Shown: one piece after another, positions 43,094 through 55,898 of the stretch
Numbering within the stretch: the stretch's first letter is position 1
How the letters are laid out: every line of letters starts with the position of its first letter
Source: Microbacterium sp.
GTDB taxonomy: Bacteria; Actinomycetota; Actinomycetes; Actinomycetales; Microbacteriaceae
DNA length: 64,000 nt
NCBI GenBank assembly: GCA_031277885.1
Contig: JAITLM010000014.1
Location: 1-64,000, forward strand
Direction of reading: 5' to 3'
Program-made: the position numbers and the translations under genes
Notes under the pieces: generated by a model
The model's database searches: none
What the model saw: the letters and a program-made list of their open reading frames with translations, nothing else
What the model was told of the DNA's origin: nothing

Positions 43094-44397
43094 CCGAGAG
43101 CCTGCTCTTCCGAGGCGCGAAGATCCTCGGCGCCGATTCCGCGGACATCCTGGTGCAGGACGGTCGGATCGCGGAGATCGGCTCCGGCCTCTCCGCGGCC
43201 GGCGCCCGCACGATCGACGCCGACGGCCTGGTCGCGCTGCCCGGCCTGGTCGACCTGCACACGCACCTGCGCGAGCCCGGCTACGAGGCCAGCGAGACCA
43301 TCCTGTCCGGAACCCGCGCCGCGGCGGCCGGTGGTTTCACCGCCGTGTTCGCGATGCCCAACACCTCGCCGGTCGCCGACTCGGCGGGCGTGGTCGAGCA
43401 GGAGCTCGCGCTCGGAGAGTCGGCCGGCTACGCCACCGTGCAGCCGATCGGCGCGGTCACCGTCGGCCAGAAGGGCGAGCGGCTGGCCGAGCTGGGCGCG
43501 ATGGCCTCGTCGCGCGCGAACGTCCGCGTCTTCAGCGACGACGGCTTCTGCGTCTGGGATCCGCTCATCATGCGCCGCGCGCTCGAGTACGTGAAGGCCT
43601 TCGACGGCGTGATCGCGCAGCACGCGCAGGATCCGCGGCTCACCGAGGGCGCGCAGCTCAACGAGGGCGCCGTCTCGGCCGAACTCGGCCTCGCGGGCTG
43701 GCCCGCCGTGGCCGAGGAGTCGATCATCGCGCGCGACATCCTGCTCGCCGAGCACGTCGGATCCAGGCTGCACGTGTGCCACCTCTCCACCGCCGGCTCC
43801 GTGGAGCTCATCCGCTGGGCGAAGAAGCGCGGTGTGGCGGTGACCGCCGAGGTCACCCCTCATCACCTGCTGCTGACCGACGAGCTGGCCCGCGGCTACG
43901 ACGCGCGATTCAAGGTCAACCCGCCGCTGCGCACCCAGGAGGACGTGCTCGCCGTGCGCGAGGGCCTCGCCGACGGCACGATCGACATCGTCGCGACCGA
44001 CCACGCCCCGCATCCCAGCGAGGCGAAGGCCTGCGAATGGCAGGCCGCGGCGAACGGCATGGTCGGGCTCGAGTCCGCGCTGCGGGTCGTGCACCAGGCC
44101 ATGGTGCAGACCGGCCTCCTGGACTGGGCCGATGTCGCCCGCGTCATGAGCTCCGCCCCCGCGCGGATCGGATCCCTCGCCGGGCACGGCACGCCGATCG
44201 CGGCGGGGCAGCCGGCCGAGTTCACGCTCTACGACGCGGCTGCGGCCGGCGTCTTCGCCGAGTCGGACCTGCACGGCCAGAGCTCGAACTCGCCGTACCT
44301 CGGCCGGGATCTGCCCGGGAAGGTGCTCTGGACCGTGCACAACGGGTACGCGACGCTCGAGGACGGCGTGCTCGCCGACCGGGGAGCGCGCTCGTGA
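43090..44397 (+). CDS. pyrC: Dihydroorotase
   Basis: Zinc enzyme that closes carbamoyl aspartate to dihydroorotate. The 435-residue protein is class I, with the metal motif [11 protein letters not shown] (about 55-65), [14 protein letters not shown], and [15 protein letters not shown] for the third metal region. It starts at the ATG overlapping the pyrB stop, preceded by GGAG. It overlaps the next gene by four bases (GTGA). Confidence 0.97.
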   Translation: MTESLLFRGAKILGADSADILVQDGRIAEIGSGLSAAGARTIDADGLVALPGLVDLHTHLREPGYEASETILSGTRAAAAGGFTAVFAMPNTSPVADSAGVVEQELALGESAGYATVQPIGAVTVGQKGERLAELGAMASSRANVRVFSDDGFCVWDPLIMRRALEYVKAFDGVIAQHAQDPRLTEGAQLNEGAVSAELGLAGWPAVAEESIIARDILLAEHVGSRLHVCHLSTAGSVELIRWAKKRGVAVTAEVTPHHLLLTDELARGYDARFKVNPPLRTQEDVLAVREGLADGTIDIVATDHAPHPSEAKACEWQAAANGMVGLESALRVVHQAMVQTGLLDWADVARVMSSAPARIGSLAGHGTPIAAGQPAEFTLYDAAAAGVFAESDLHGQSSNSPYLGRDLPGKVLWTVHNGYATLEDGVLADRGARS

Positions 44398-44933
44398 ACC
44401 AGCAGATCGCCGGATCGGTCGTCCTCGCAGTCGCCATCGTGCTGATCCTCGCCGGCGTTCTCGCCTGGCGTGCGCGGCTGCGCCGGGACTCCGGCCTCAC
44501 CGCGCCGCTCGGCGTGCCGGAGCATGCAGAGGTGCAGGCGCGCTACGAGACGCTCTACGTCGCGACGACCAAGCACGACCACTCGCTCGAGCGCCTCGCG
44601 GTCCGTCCCCTCGTCTACCGCGCACGCGGCGAGCTCACCATCACCGACAGGGGAGCGGCGCTGAGCCTCGACGGCTCGCCGACCGTCTTCCTCGCCTCGG
44701 CCCGGCTGGTCGTCGCCGACCGGGCCACCGTCACGATCGACCGGGTCGTCGAGCCCGGCGGCCTCATCCGCCTCGCCTGGCGGACGGACGACGGCACGGT
44801 CGTCGACAGCTATCTCCGCATCACGGGCGACATCGGCAACACCGATGCGTCCGGTGCGGCGCTCACCGACCTCCAGCGACTCATCAGCTCGCAGCGCCCC
44901 GACGCTGCCTCCGAGACAGGAGAATCCGCATGA
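44394..44933 (+). CDS. Membrane protein of the pyr operon (Rv1382-like position)
   Basis: A 179-residue protein with one N-terminal helix (about 7-25, [18 protein letters not shown]) and a cytoplasmic beta-rich domain (about 65-165) that may be PH-like. A membrane protein between pyrC and carA is conserved in actinobacteria, as in mycobacterial Rv1382. Its function in pyrimidine synthesis is unknown. It overlaps both neighbours by four bases, so it is translated as part of the operon. Confidence 0.85.
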   Translation: MNQQIAGSVVLAVAIVLILAGVLAWRARLRRDSGLTAPLGVPEHAEVQARYETLYVATTKHDHSLERLAVRPLVYRARGELTITDRGAALSLDGSPTVFLASARLVVADRATVTIDRVVEPGGLIRLAWRTDDGTVVDSYLRITGDIGNTDASGAALTDLQRLISSQRPDAASETGESA

Positions 44934-46080
44934 CCCTTCCCCACGATTCCGCCGTGCTCGTCCTCGAGGACGGCACGCGCCACGTCGGGCGCGCCTACGG
45001 CGCCCGCGGCACCACGCTCGGCGAGGTCGTCTTCGCGACCGGCATGTCCGGCTACCAGGAGACCCTCACCGACCCGTCCTACGCCGGGCAGATCGTGCTG
45101 CAGACCGCACCCCACATCGGCAACACCGGGATGAACGACGAGGACCCCGAGTCCCGCCGCATCTGGGTCGCCGGCTACATCGTGCGCGACCCTTCGCGCG
45201 TGGTGTCGAACTGGCGCGCCAATGCGTCCCTCGACGACACCCTCGTGCGCGACGGCATCGTCGGCATCAGCGGCATCGACACGCGCGCGGTGACCCGCCA
45301 CATCCGCTCCGCCGGCTCCATGCGCGGCGGCATCTTCTCCGGCGCGGACGCCGCGCTGGACGCCGACGAGCAGCTGCGCCGCGTGACCGAGGCGCCCGAG
45401 ATGGCCGGCCAGAACCTCTCGGCCGCGGTCTCCGTCGACTCCGCGCAGCTCACGCCGGCGACGGGGGAGCGGATCGGCAACCTCGCGGTCCTCGACCTCG
45501 GCGTCAAGCAGTCCACGCTCGACAACCTCGCCGCGCGCGGGTTCGACGTGCACGTGCTGCCGCAGGCGTCCACGTTCGCCGACATCGCCGCGATCGATCC
45601 GGTCGCCGTGTTCTACTCGAACGGACCCGGCGACCCCTCCGCGTCCGACGCGCAGGTCGCGGTGCTCCGTGAGGTGCTCGACGCAGGCCTGCCGTACTTC
45701 GGGATCTGCTTCGGCAACCAGCTGTTCGGCCGCGCGCTCGGCCTCGGCACCTACAAGCTCACGTTCGGCCACCGCGGCATCAACCAGCCGGTGCTCGACA
45801 AGGCCACGGGCCGGGTCGAGATCACCGCGCACAACCACGGCTTCGCGGTCGAGGCGCCCATCGAGGGCTCGTTCGACAGCCCGCACGGCTACGGCAAGGT
45901 CGAGGTCAGCCACGTCGGCCTCAACGACCAGGTGGTCGAGGGGCTCCGCGCCCTCGACATCCCGGCGTTCTCGGTGCAGTACCACCCCGAGGCCGCCGCC
46001 GGCCCGCACGACGCCAACTACCTCTTCGACAGATTCCGTGACACCGTCGTCGCACACCTCTCCCAGAAGGACAGCAAGTA

Positions 46081-46081
<1 letters not shown>
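44930..46081 (+). CDS. carA: Carbamoyl phosphate synthase small subunit
   Basis: Glutaminase subunit that feeds ammonia to CarB. The 383-residue protein has the N-terminal CarA domain ([21 protein letters not shown]) and a class I glutaminase with nucleophile C260 in [12 protein letters not shown] and the His/Glu pair in [10 protein letters not shown]. It overlaps carB by one base (TAATG). Confidence 0.98.
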
Positions 46082-49364
<3,283 letters not shown>

Positions 49365-49368
<4 letters not shown>

Positions 49369-50219
49369 CGTCCTTCGGAGCACGGCTGCGCCGCGCGCTC
49401 GACGCGCACGGCCCGCTGTGCGTGGGCATCGACCCGCACGAGGCGCTGCTGGACGCCTGGGGCCTGCCTCAGACGGCCGAGGGCGTCCGCTCCTTCGGGC
49501 TCACCACGGTCGAGGCCGCCGCGGGGCGCGTGGGCGTGGTCAAGCCGCAGGTGTCGTTCTTCGAGCGTTTCGGATCCCGCGGCTTCGCGGCGCTCGAGGA
49601 CGTGATGTCGGCGGCGCGCGCGGCGGGGCTCCTCGTCGTCGCCGACGCGAAGCGCGGCGACATCGGCACCACCATGGCCGGCTACGCGCAGGCGTGGCTC
49701 GAGCCGGGTGCGCCGCTCGAGGCCGATACGCTCACGATCAGCCCCTATCTCGGCGGCGGATCGCTCGCCGAGGCGATCACGCGTGCCCTTCCCGCGGGGA
49801 AGGGCGTCTTCGTGCTCGCCGCGACGAGCAACCCCGAGGGTGCTCCCGTGCAGCAGGCGCTCGTTCCCCCGTCGCTCGCCACGGCGCCGGGGGAGACCGT
49901 GGCGCTGCGCATCACCCGGGACGTGACCGCCTACGACGCTCCGGAGGGCGGGCTCGGATCCGTCGGCCTGGTGATCGGCGCGACCATCGATCGGAGCGGG
50001 TTCGCCCTGGACGACGACACGCTGCGCACGGTGCCGCTGCTCGCACCCGGATTCGGCGCGCAGGGGGCGACACCCGCGGATCTGCGTGCGAGATTCGGTA
50101 CGCTGGCAGGTAACGTCCTGGCTTCCGAAAGCCGGAGCATCCTGTCCGCTGGTCCGGACCGGATCGCAGCGACGATCGAAGAGCGCGCCGCGCGCTACCA
50201 GGAGGTCATGGGTGGTTGA
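49365..50219 (+). CDS. pyrF: Orotidine 5'-phosphate decarboxylase (subfamily 2)
   Basis: Converts OMP to UMP. The 284-residue long form is typical of actinobacteria, with [29 protein letters not shown] and the catalytic lysine/aspartate motif [19 protein letters not shown]. It starts at GTG overlapping carB and overlaps the guanylate kinase gene by 8 bases. pyrD and pyrE are not in this cluster. Confidence 0.97.
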
Positions 50220-51126
50220 ACCGGCAGGGCGCGCAGTCCCCGAGGTCGATCGCGTCGCCGCCGCTCGCCGAGCGGTCGAGCGCCGCCGCGCGCGGGCGTC
50301 GCTGAAGCGCGATCTGACCATGCGGGTGATCGCCCCGCAGGAGGTGCTGGCCGCGGCCGCGGCCGATCCGCTGTCGACGGCGGGAACGCTGCGCGTGCCG
50401 GACTTCCTCACCGCCCTCCCGGCGATCGGCGCAGGCAAGCGCGATCGCATCCTCGCCGAGCTGCAGATCTCGCCGGTCAAGAGGCTCGGAGGCCTCGGAT
50501 CCCGCCAGCAGCTGGCGCTGCGCCAGTGGGTCGACTCCCGGTTCCCGCAGCCCGCCCCCCGCGAGGGCCGCAGCCGCCTGCTCGTGCTGGCGGGGCCGAC
50601 CGCGGTCGGCAAGGGCACGGTCGCCGCGCACATCCGCGAAAATCACCCCGAGATCCACCTCTCCGTCTCCGCGACCACGCGCGCACCGCGTCCGGGGGAG
50701 CAGGACGGCGTGCACTACTTCTTCGTCGACGACGCCGAGTTCGACCGCATGATCGCGGCGGGCGAGCTGCTCGAGCACGCGACCGTGCACAACCGATTCC
50801 GCTACGGCACCCCGCGGGGTCCCATCGATGCGGCACTGGCCGAGGGCAAGACCGTGCTGCTGGAGATCGACCTGCAGGGCGCCAGGCAGGTGCGGGCCGC
50901 GGATCCCTCCGCGAACCTCGTGTTCCTGCTGCCTCCGTCCTGGGACGAGCTCGTGCAGCGGCTGGTCGGCCGCGGCACCGAGGACGCGGAGGAGCGGGCC
51001 AGGCGCCTGCGCACCGCCAAGGTCGAACTGGCCTCTCAGTCCGAGTTCGATCACAGGGTCGTGAACGAGGACGTCGCCACCGCCGCTCGAGAGGTCGTAG
51101 AATTGTCCTCGGCGTCTGCGCGCTGA
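50212..51126 (+). CDS. gmk: Guanylate kinase with N-terminal mIHF-type DNA-binding domain
   Basis: A 304-residue fusion. Residues about 14-112 match actinobacterial integration host factor (mIHF): a basic helix [16 protein letters not shown], then [18 protein letters not shown] and [18 protein letters not shown]. Residues about 121-304 are guanylate kinase (GMP to GDP) with P-loop GPTAVGKG (128-135), [16 protein letters not shown] and [12 protein letters not shown]. In mycobacteria mihF and gmk are separate adjacent genes. The GTG at 50212 overlapping pyrF gives the complete mIHF part. Whether the IHF half still binds DNA is unknown. Confidence 0.93.
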   Translation: MVEPAGRAVPEVDRVAAARRAVERRRARASLKRDLTMRVIAPQEVLAAAAADPLSTAGTLRVPDFLTALPAIGAGKRDRILAELQISPVKRLGGLGSRQQLALRQWVDSRFPQPAPREGRSRLLVLAGPTAVGKGTVAAHIRENHPEIHLSVSATTRAPRPGEQDGVHYFFVDDAEFDRMIAAGELLEHATVHNRFRYGTPRGPIDAALAEGKTVLLEIDLQGARQVRAADPSANLVFLLPPSWDELVQRLVGRGTEDAEERARRLRTAKVELASQSEFDHRVVNEDVATAAREVVELSSASAR

Positions 51127-51224
51127 CCGCTCTCACCGGTCCTGGGCCGGTCCGAGGGCCGGGGCGCACGCCCGAATTCTTCGCGACACGCGTCGCCGAA
51201 CATCCCACCAACAGGAGGTCCACC

Positions 51225-51479
51225 ATGGCCGGACACAACAACGGCATCATCGACCCGCCCATCGACAACCTGCTCGACCGCGTCGAGTCCAAGTACGAGC
51301 TCGTCATCTACGCGTCCAAGCGCGCGCGCCAGATCAACGACTACTACTCCGACCTGCACGAGGGCAACCTGTTCGACAACGTGGGTCCGCTGGTCGACTC
51401 CTCGGTCGAGGACAAGCCGCTGACCATCGCGCTGCACGAGATCAACGAGGACAAGCTCCGCATCCGCCACGCGGAGTGA
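51225..51479 (+). CDS. rpoZ: RNA polymerase omega subunit
   Basis: Small subunit aiding beta' folding and core assembly. The 84-residue protein starts [20 protein letters not shown], with [20 protein letters not shown] as the omega core. ACAGGAGG lies 6 bases before the ATG. It follows gmk as in other actinobacteria and is closed by a strong hairpin. The coaBC gene often found next is absent. Confidence 0.96.
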   Translation: MAGHNNGIIDPPIDNLLDRVESKYELVIYASKRARQINDYYSDLHEGNLFDNVGPLVDSSVEDKPLTIALHEINEDKLRIRHAE

Positions 51480-51489
51480 GCCGACCCTC

Positions 51490-51528
51490 GGAGCCGCCGT
51501 CATCCCGTCCGTGGATGTCGGCGGCTCC
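51490..51528 (+). terminator. Hairpin terminator after rpoZ
   Basis: Arms 51490-51505 and 51513-51528 form a 16-bp stem with a single mismatch around a 7-base loop. The outer part is GGAGCCGCCG/CGGCGGCTCC. It closes the pyr-gmk-rpoZ unit before metK. Confidence 0.75.
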
Positions 51529-51612
51529 GTCCATACTGGGCTCGGGCGCACCGGCCCGCCGCCAGGGGCGCATCCCGCCCCATCCGACCGCCCTCCACAC
51601 CAAGGAGCACCG

Positions 51613-52806
51613 ATGAGCGCGCTGCGTCTGTTCACCTCCGAGTCCGTCACCGAGGGGCACCCCGACAAGATCTGCGACCAGATCTCCGACTCGATCCTGG
51701 ACGGCCTGCTCACGGTGGACACCGGGGCGCGCGTCGCGGTGGAGACGCTCGTGACCACGGGCCTCGTGCACGTCGCGGGGGAGATCCGCACCTCCGGCTA
51801 CGTCGACATCCCGACGATCGTCCGCGACGTCGTCAACGGGATCGGCTACACCTCGAGCGACACCGGTTTCGACGGCTCCTCCTGCGGAGTGAGCGTGTCG
51901 GTGGGGGAGCAGTCGGCCGACATCGCCAGCGGCGTCGACCAGGCGCGCGAGCACCGCGAGGGAGGCTCCTCGGATCCCCGGGATCTGCTGGGCGCAGGCG
52001 ATCAGGGCATCATGTTCGGCTTCGCCACGACCGAGACGCCGCAGCTCATGCCGATGGCGGCGTGGACGGCGCACCGCCTCGCGGAGCGCCTGACCGAGGT
52101 GCGCCGCGACGGCACGCTGCCGTTCCTGCGCCCCGACGGCAAGACCCAGGTGACCCTGGGCTACGACGGTTTCACCCCGAAGACGGTCGACGCCGTGGTG
52201 CTGTCCACCCAGCACAACCCGGAGATCTCGCAGGGGGAGCTCAAGGCGCTCGTCCGCGAGCATGTGATCGATCCGGTGCTCGCCACGACGGGGCTCGACC
52301 TCGACGGCGTCACGCACTACATCAACCCGGCAGGGCCCTTCGTCACCGGCGGTCCGAAGGGTGACGCCGGCCTGACCGGGCGCAAGATCATCATCGACAC
52401 CTACGGCGGGGCGGCACGGCACGGCGGCGGCGCCTTCAGCGGGAAGGACCCGTCCAAGGTCGACCGCTCCGGCGCCTACGCGATGCGCTGGGTTGCCAAG
52501 AACGCGGTCGCCGCGGGACTCGCCGACCGGCTCGAGGTGCAGGTCGCCTACGCGATCGGCGTCGCCCAGCCCGTGGGACTGTACGTGGAGACGTTCGGCA
52601 CCGGCAAGGTCGACGACGAGACGATCACCCGCGCGATCCGCTCGGTCTTCGACCTGCGCCCGCAGGCGATCATCGAGGAACTCGATCTGCTGCGCCCGAT
52701 CTACGCCGCCACGGCGGCCTACGGGCACTTCGGCCGCGAGCTGCCGACGTTCACCTGGGAGCAGACGACGCGCGCCGACGACCTGCGCCGCGCCGCCGGC
52801 CTCTGA
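51613..52806 (+). CDS. metK: S-adenosylmethionine synthase
   Basis: Makes AdoMet from methionine and ATP. The 397-residue protein has [20 protein letters not shown] at the start, the signature [12 protein letters not shown] and [19 protein letters not shown]. The ATG follows AAGGAG. No SAM riboswitch is seen in the 84 bases after the rpoZ terminator. Confidence 0.98.
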   Translation: MSALRLFTSESVTEGHPDKICDQISDSILDGLLTVDTGARVAVETLVTTGLVHVAGEIRTSGYVDIPTIVRDVVNGIGYTSSDTGFDGSSCGVSVSVGEQSADIASGVDQAREHREGGSSDPRDLLGAGDQGIMFGFATTETPQLMPMAAWTAHRLAERLTEVRRDGTLPFLRPDGKTQVTLGYDGFTPKTVDAVVLSTQHNPEISQGELKALVREHVIDPVLATTGLDLDGVTHYINPAGPFVTGGPKGDAGLTGRKIIIDTYGGAARHGGGAFSGKDPSKVDRSGAYAMRWVAKNAVAAGLADRLEVQVAYAIGVAQPVGLYVETFGTGKVDDETITRAIRSVFDLRPQAIIEELDLLRPIYAATAAYGHFGRELPTFTWEQTTRADDLRRAAGL

Positions 52807-52835
52807 TCCACCCCGCTCACCCGCAAGCTCCGCTC

Positions 52836-54881
52836 GTGCCACGGCCGATCGCCCGCGTGCTGCTGGACTCTCCGGTCCCGCAGCTGGACCGGCTGTTCGA
52901 CTACGCCATCCCGGCGGAGCTGATCGACGATGCGATGCCGGGGGTGCGCGTGCGGGTTCCGCTGCGCTCGGCCGGACGACTCATCGACGCGTACGTGGTC
53001 GAACTCGACACCGAGGACGACGACGCGAGGACCCTCGCTGAGATCGACACCGTGGTGTCGCGCGCGCAGGTGCTGCCGGAGCGGCTCTGCACGCTTGCCC
53101 GGCGCGTGGCGGATCGCGCCGCGGGCAGCGCCTCGGACGTGCTGCGATTGGTCGTTCCCAAGCGTCAGGTCCGCGTGGAGAAGGCCTGGCTCGCGTCGGG
53201 CGGAGGCCGGTCGGACGCGTCCGCCGACGAGAATGCGCCCGCGGGTGCGGACGATGCGACGCCGCCGACCGAGGATGCGGCGCAGGCGCCGGCAGACGAT
53301 GCGCCGACATCGATCGCCCCCGTGCTCCCCGCCGTCACCGAGACCATCGCCCAGTATGAGGGTCTCGCGGAGGCGCTCGCGGATTCCGCCCGGGCCGCGG
53401 TGGAGGCGATTCCGCGGCTGGCTCCGGACGGACTGCCGGAGTGGACCCGGCTGCTGGCCGCCTCGGCCGCGCGCACGCTCGCCGGCGGCGCTTCGGCGAT
53501 CCTGGTCGTGCCGGACTACCGCGACCTGGATCTGCTCCTCGCTGCGCTCGAGGTGTTCGCGCCGGACGCCCCCATCGCACGCCTGGACTCCCGCCAGACC
53601 AACCCGGACCGGTATCGCGCCTATCTCCGCACCCTCGAGGATGCACCCTGCATCGTTGTCGGCAACCGCTCGGCCGCATACGCGCCCGTCCAGGCAGGGC
53701 TGGTGGCGATCTGGGATGACGGGGACAGTCTGCTCGCCGAGCCGCTCGCCCCCGGCGTGCATGCGCGCGATGTCGCCCTGCTGCGGCAGGAGCAGGAGGG
53801 CTCGGCGCTGCTGTTCGCCGGTCACACGCGCACGACGGATGTCGAGCGCCTGGTCGAGACCGGCTGGATCCACGCGATCACGGCCGCGCGCCGGCTGCTG
53901 CCGCGCGTCGTGCTGGACACCACGGAGGATCTGGACCGCCGCGGTCAGCGCCTGCCGTCCCGGGCCTTCCTGACGGCGCGCGAGGCCGCCGCGACCGGTC
54001 CCGTGCTGCTGCAGGTCGCCAGACCCGGCTTCTCGCCGACCTTGGTCTGCGCATCGTGTCGCGCCCCCGCGCGCTGCACCTCCTGCGGGGGACCGCTCGG
54101 CGCCGCGCACCGCGGCGCGACGCCCGTGTGCGCCTGGTGCGGCCGCGGCGCGCGGCTGTGGGCGTGCGGCTCCTGCGGAGGCGAGACCGTGCGCCTGGCC
54201 GCCTCCGGCAGCGAGCGGACGGCGGAGGAGCTGGGCCGTGCGTTCCCCGGCATCAGGGTGATCGTCGCGGACGGCAACCATCCGGTCGAGCGCGTCGACG
54301 CCAAGCCCGCGCTCGTCGTCGCCACACGGGGCGCCGAGCCGCTGGCCGAGGGCGGATATCGTGCGATCGTGCTGCTGGACGGATCCCGCATGCTGCAGGC
54401 GCCCGAGCTGCGGATCGGCGAGTCCTGCCTGCGCTGGTGGTCGAACGCCGCAGCACTCGCCGCCCCCGGTGCGCCGATCCATCTCGTCGGCGTCGACGGC
54501 GCCGTCGCGCGCGCCCTCGCCACCTGGTCCCAGGCGTCATATGCCCGCGCGGAGCTCGCCGAGCGCGCGCCGCTGCGCATGCCGCCGTCCGTGCGCGTCG
54601 CACAGCTCGAGGGCACGGGCGCGGGCGTCCGCCGCGCCCTGGACGACATCGCCGCACTGCAGCTGCCTCCCGACGCCGTGCTCGGGCCCGTTCCGATCGA
54701 GGGCGACGAGGATGGCCGGGAACGCGCGCTCGTGCGCTTCCCCTCCGCGGAGGGCGCGCGCGTCGCCGGCACGCTCCGCGCCGCCGTGGTCGCCGAGGCG
54801 ATGGGGCGCCGTCGGGCGCGGGGAAAGACTCCGCGGACTACGCTCTCGGTGAGGCTCGACGTCACAGAACCCGACCTCTGA
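52836..54881 (+). CDS. priA: Probable primosomal protein N' (PriA), actinobacterial ATPase-degenerate type
   Basis: Replication-restart protein. The 681-residue sequence has the N-terminal 3'-DNA-binding domain (RVLLDSPVPQLDRLFDYAIP). The zinc-binding cysteines are present: CASCRAPARCTSCGG (about 405-420) and CAWCGRGARLWACGSCGG (about 430-448). The region where Walker A should lie (ASAARTLAGGASAILVVPDY) has no GKT, and no DEEH Walker B is visible. This matches the actinobacterial PriA group, which lacks ATPase motifs. An acidic Ala/Asp insert lies near 130-155. Confidence 0.93.
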   Translation: MPRPIARVLLDSPVPQLDRLFDYAIPAELIDDAMPGVRVRVPLRSAGRLIDAYVVELDTEDDDARTLAEIDTVVSRAQVLPERLCTLARRVADRAAGSASDVLRLVVPKRQVRVEKAWLASGGGRSDASADENAPAGADDATPPTEDAAQAPADDAPTSIAPVLPAVTETIAQYEGLAEALADSARAAVEAIPRLAPDGLPEWTRLLAASAARTLAGGASAILVVPDYRDLDLLLAALEVFAPDAPIARLDSRQTNPDRYRAYLRTLEDAPCIVVGNRSAAYAPVQAGLVAIWDDGDSLLAEPLAPGVHARDVALLRQEQEGSALLFAGHTRTTDVERLVETGWIHAITAARRLLPRVVLDTTEDLDRRGQRLPSRAFLTAREAAATGPVLLQVARPGFSPTLVCASCRAPARCTSCGGPLGAAHRGATPVCAWCGRGARLWACGSCGGETVRLAASGSERTAEELGRAFPGIRVIVADGNHPVERVDAKPALVVATRGAEPLAEGGYRAIVLLDGSRMLQAPELRIGESCLRWWSNAAALAAPGAPIHLVGVDGAVARALATWSQASYARAELAERAPLRMPPSVRVAQLEGTGAGVRRALDDIAALQLPPDAVLGPVPIEGDEDGRERALVRFPSAEGARVAGTLRAAVVAEAMGRRRARGKTPRTTLSVRLDVTEPDL

Positions 54882-54938
54882 ACCATCCCGAACACCCTGT
54901 TCGTCCCGAACATCCCGCAGCACCTTCGAAGGACCCTC

Positions 54939-55898
54939 ATGCGCCTCGTCTTCGCCGGAACCCCGGCGGCCGCCGTGCCCACCCTCCGTCGCCTCGCCGG
55001 CGAGCACGAGATCGTCGCCGTCGTGACACGTCCCGAGGCCCCGCTCGGCCGCAAGCGGATCCTCACGCCGTCACCGGTCGCCCAGGAGGCGGAGGCTCTC
55101 GGCATCCCGGTGATCAAGGCCGCGCGCCTGGACGACGAGGCGACCGGACGGATCAGCGCACTGCGCCCGGAGCTCGGCGTCATCGTCGCCTACGGTGGGC
55201 TCGTACGCGAGCCGTTGCTGAGTGCTCCCGCGCACGGCTGGATCAACCTGCACTTCTCGCTGCTGCCCGCCTGGCGCGGAGCCGCCCCGGTTCAACGTGC
55301 GCTCATCGCAGGCGACGTCGAGCTGGGCGCCACCGTGTTCCAGCTCGTCCCCGCACTCGACGCGGGAGACGTGCACGCGATGCGCGTGTATCCGGTCGCA
55401 GACGACGCCACCGCCGATGACGCGCTCGCGTCTCTCGCGGTCGACGGCGCGCAGCTGACGGCCGAGGCGGTCGCCGCGATCGCGGACGGCTCCGCCCGCC
55501 CGGTGCCGCAGCAGGGCGACGCCACCCACGCCGCGAAGCTCGGCCTCGACGACGGCCGGCTGGACTGGACGGAATCCGCGGACGCCGTGTTCGCCCGCTA
55601 CCGCGGAGTCACGAGCGAGCCGGGCGCACACACCGCGCTCGACGGCGTGCCGCTCAAGGTGCGCGAGCTCGCGCGGGCGCAGGATGCGGATCCGCTCCCG
55701 CCGGGTGCGCTGCGCGGGATCAAGGGCGGCGTGCTCGTGGGCACCGGCACCGTGCCGCTGCTCCTCGTGCGCGTGCAGCCGGCCGGCAAGGCCGTCATGG
55801 CGGCCGCCGACTGGTTCCGCGGTCTGCGCGTCGCCGACGGCGCGACCGTGCGACTCGACGTCGCGGCGCCGGCGAACGAGGGGAACGACGCACGATGA
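54939..55898 (+). CDS. fmt: Methionyl-tRNA formyltransferase
   Basis: Formylates initiator Met-tRNA using 10-formyl-THF. The 319-residue protein has MRLVFAGTPAAAVPTL, the folate/catalytic motif NLHFSLLPAWRGAAPVQRAL and a C-terminal OB-like tRNA-binding domain (about 205-310). A def gene is not adjacent here. It overlaps rsmB by four bases. Confidence 0.97.
   Translation: MRLVFAGTPAAAVPTLRRLAGEHEIVAVVTRPEAPLGRKRILTPSPVAQEAEALGIPVIKAARLDDEATGRISALRPELGVIVAYGGLVREPLLSAPAHGWINLHFSLLPAWRGAAPVQRALIAGDVELGATVFQLVPALDAGDVHAMRVYPVADDATADDALASLAVDGAQLTAEAVAAIADGSARPVPQQGDATHAAKLGLDDGRLDWTESADAVFARYRGVTSEPGAHTALDGVPLKVRELARAQDADPLPPGALRGIKGGVLVGTGTVPLLLVRVQPAGKAVMAAADWFRGLRVADGATVRLDVAAPANEGNDAR

Noticed and set aside
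51529..51612. SAM riboswitch before metK
   Set aside because: The leader is short and shows none of the conserved pairing or core sequences.
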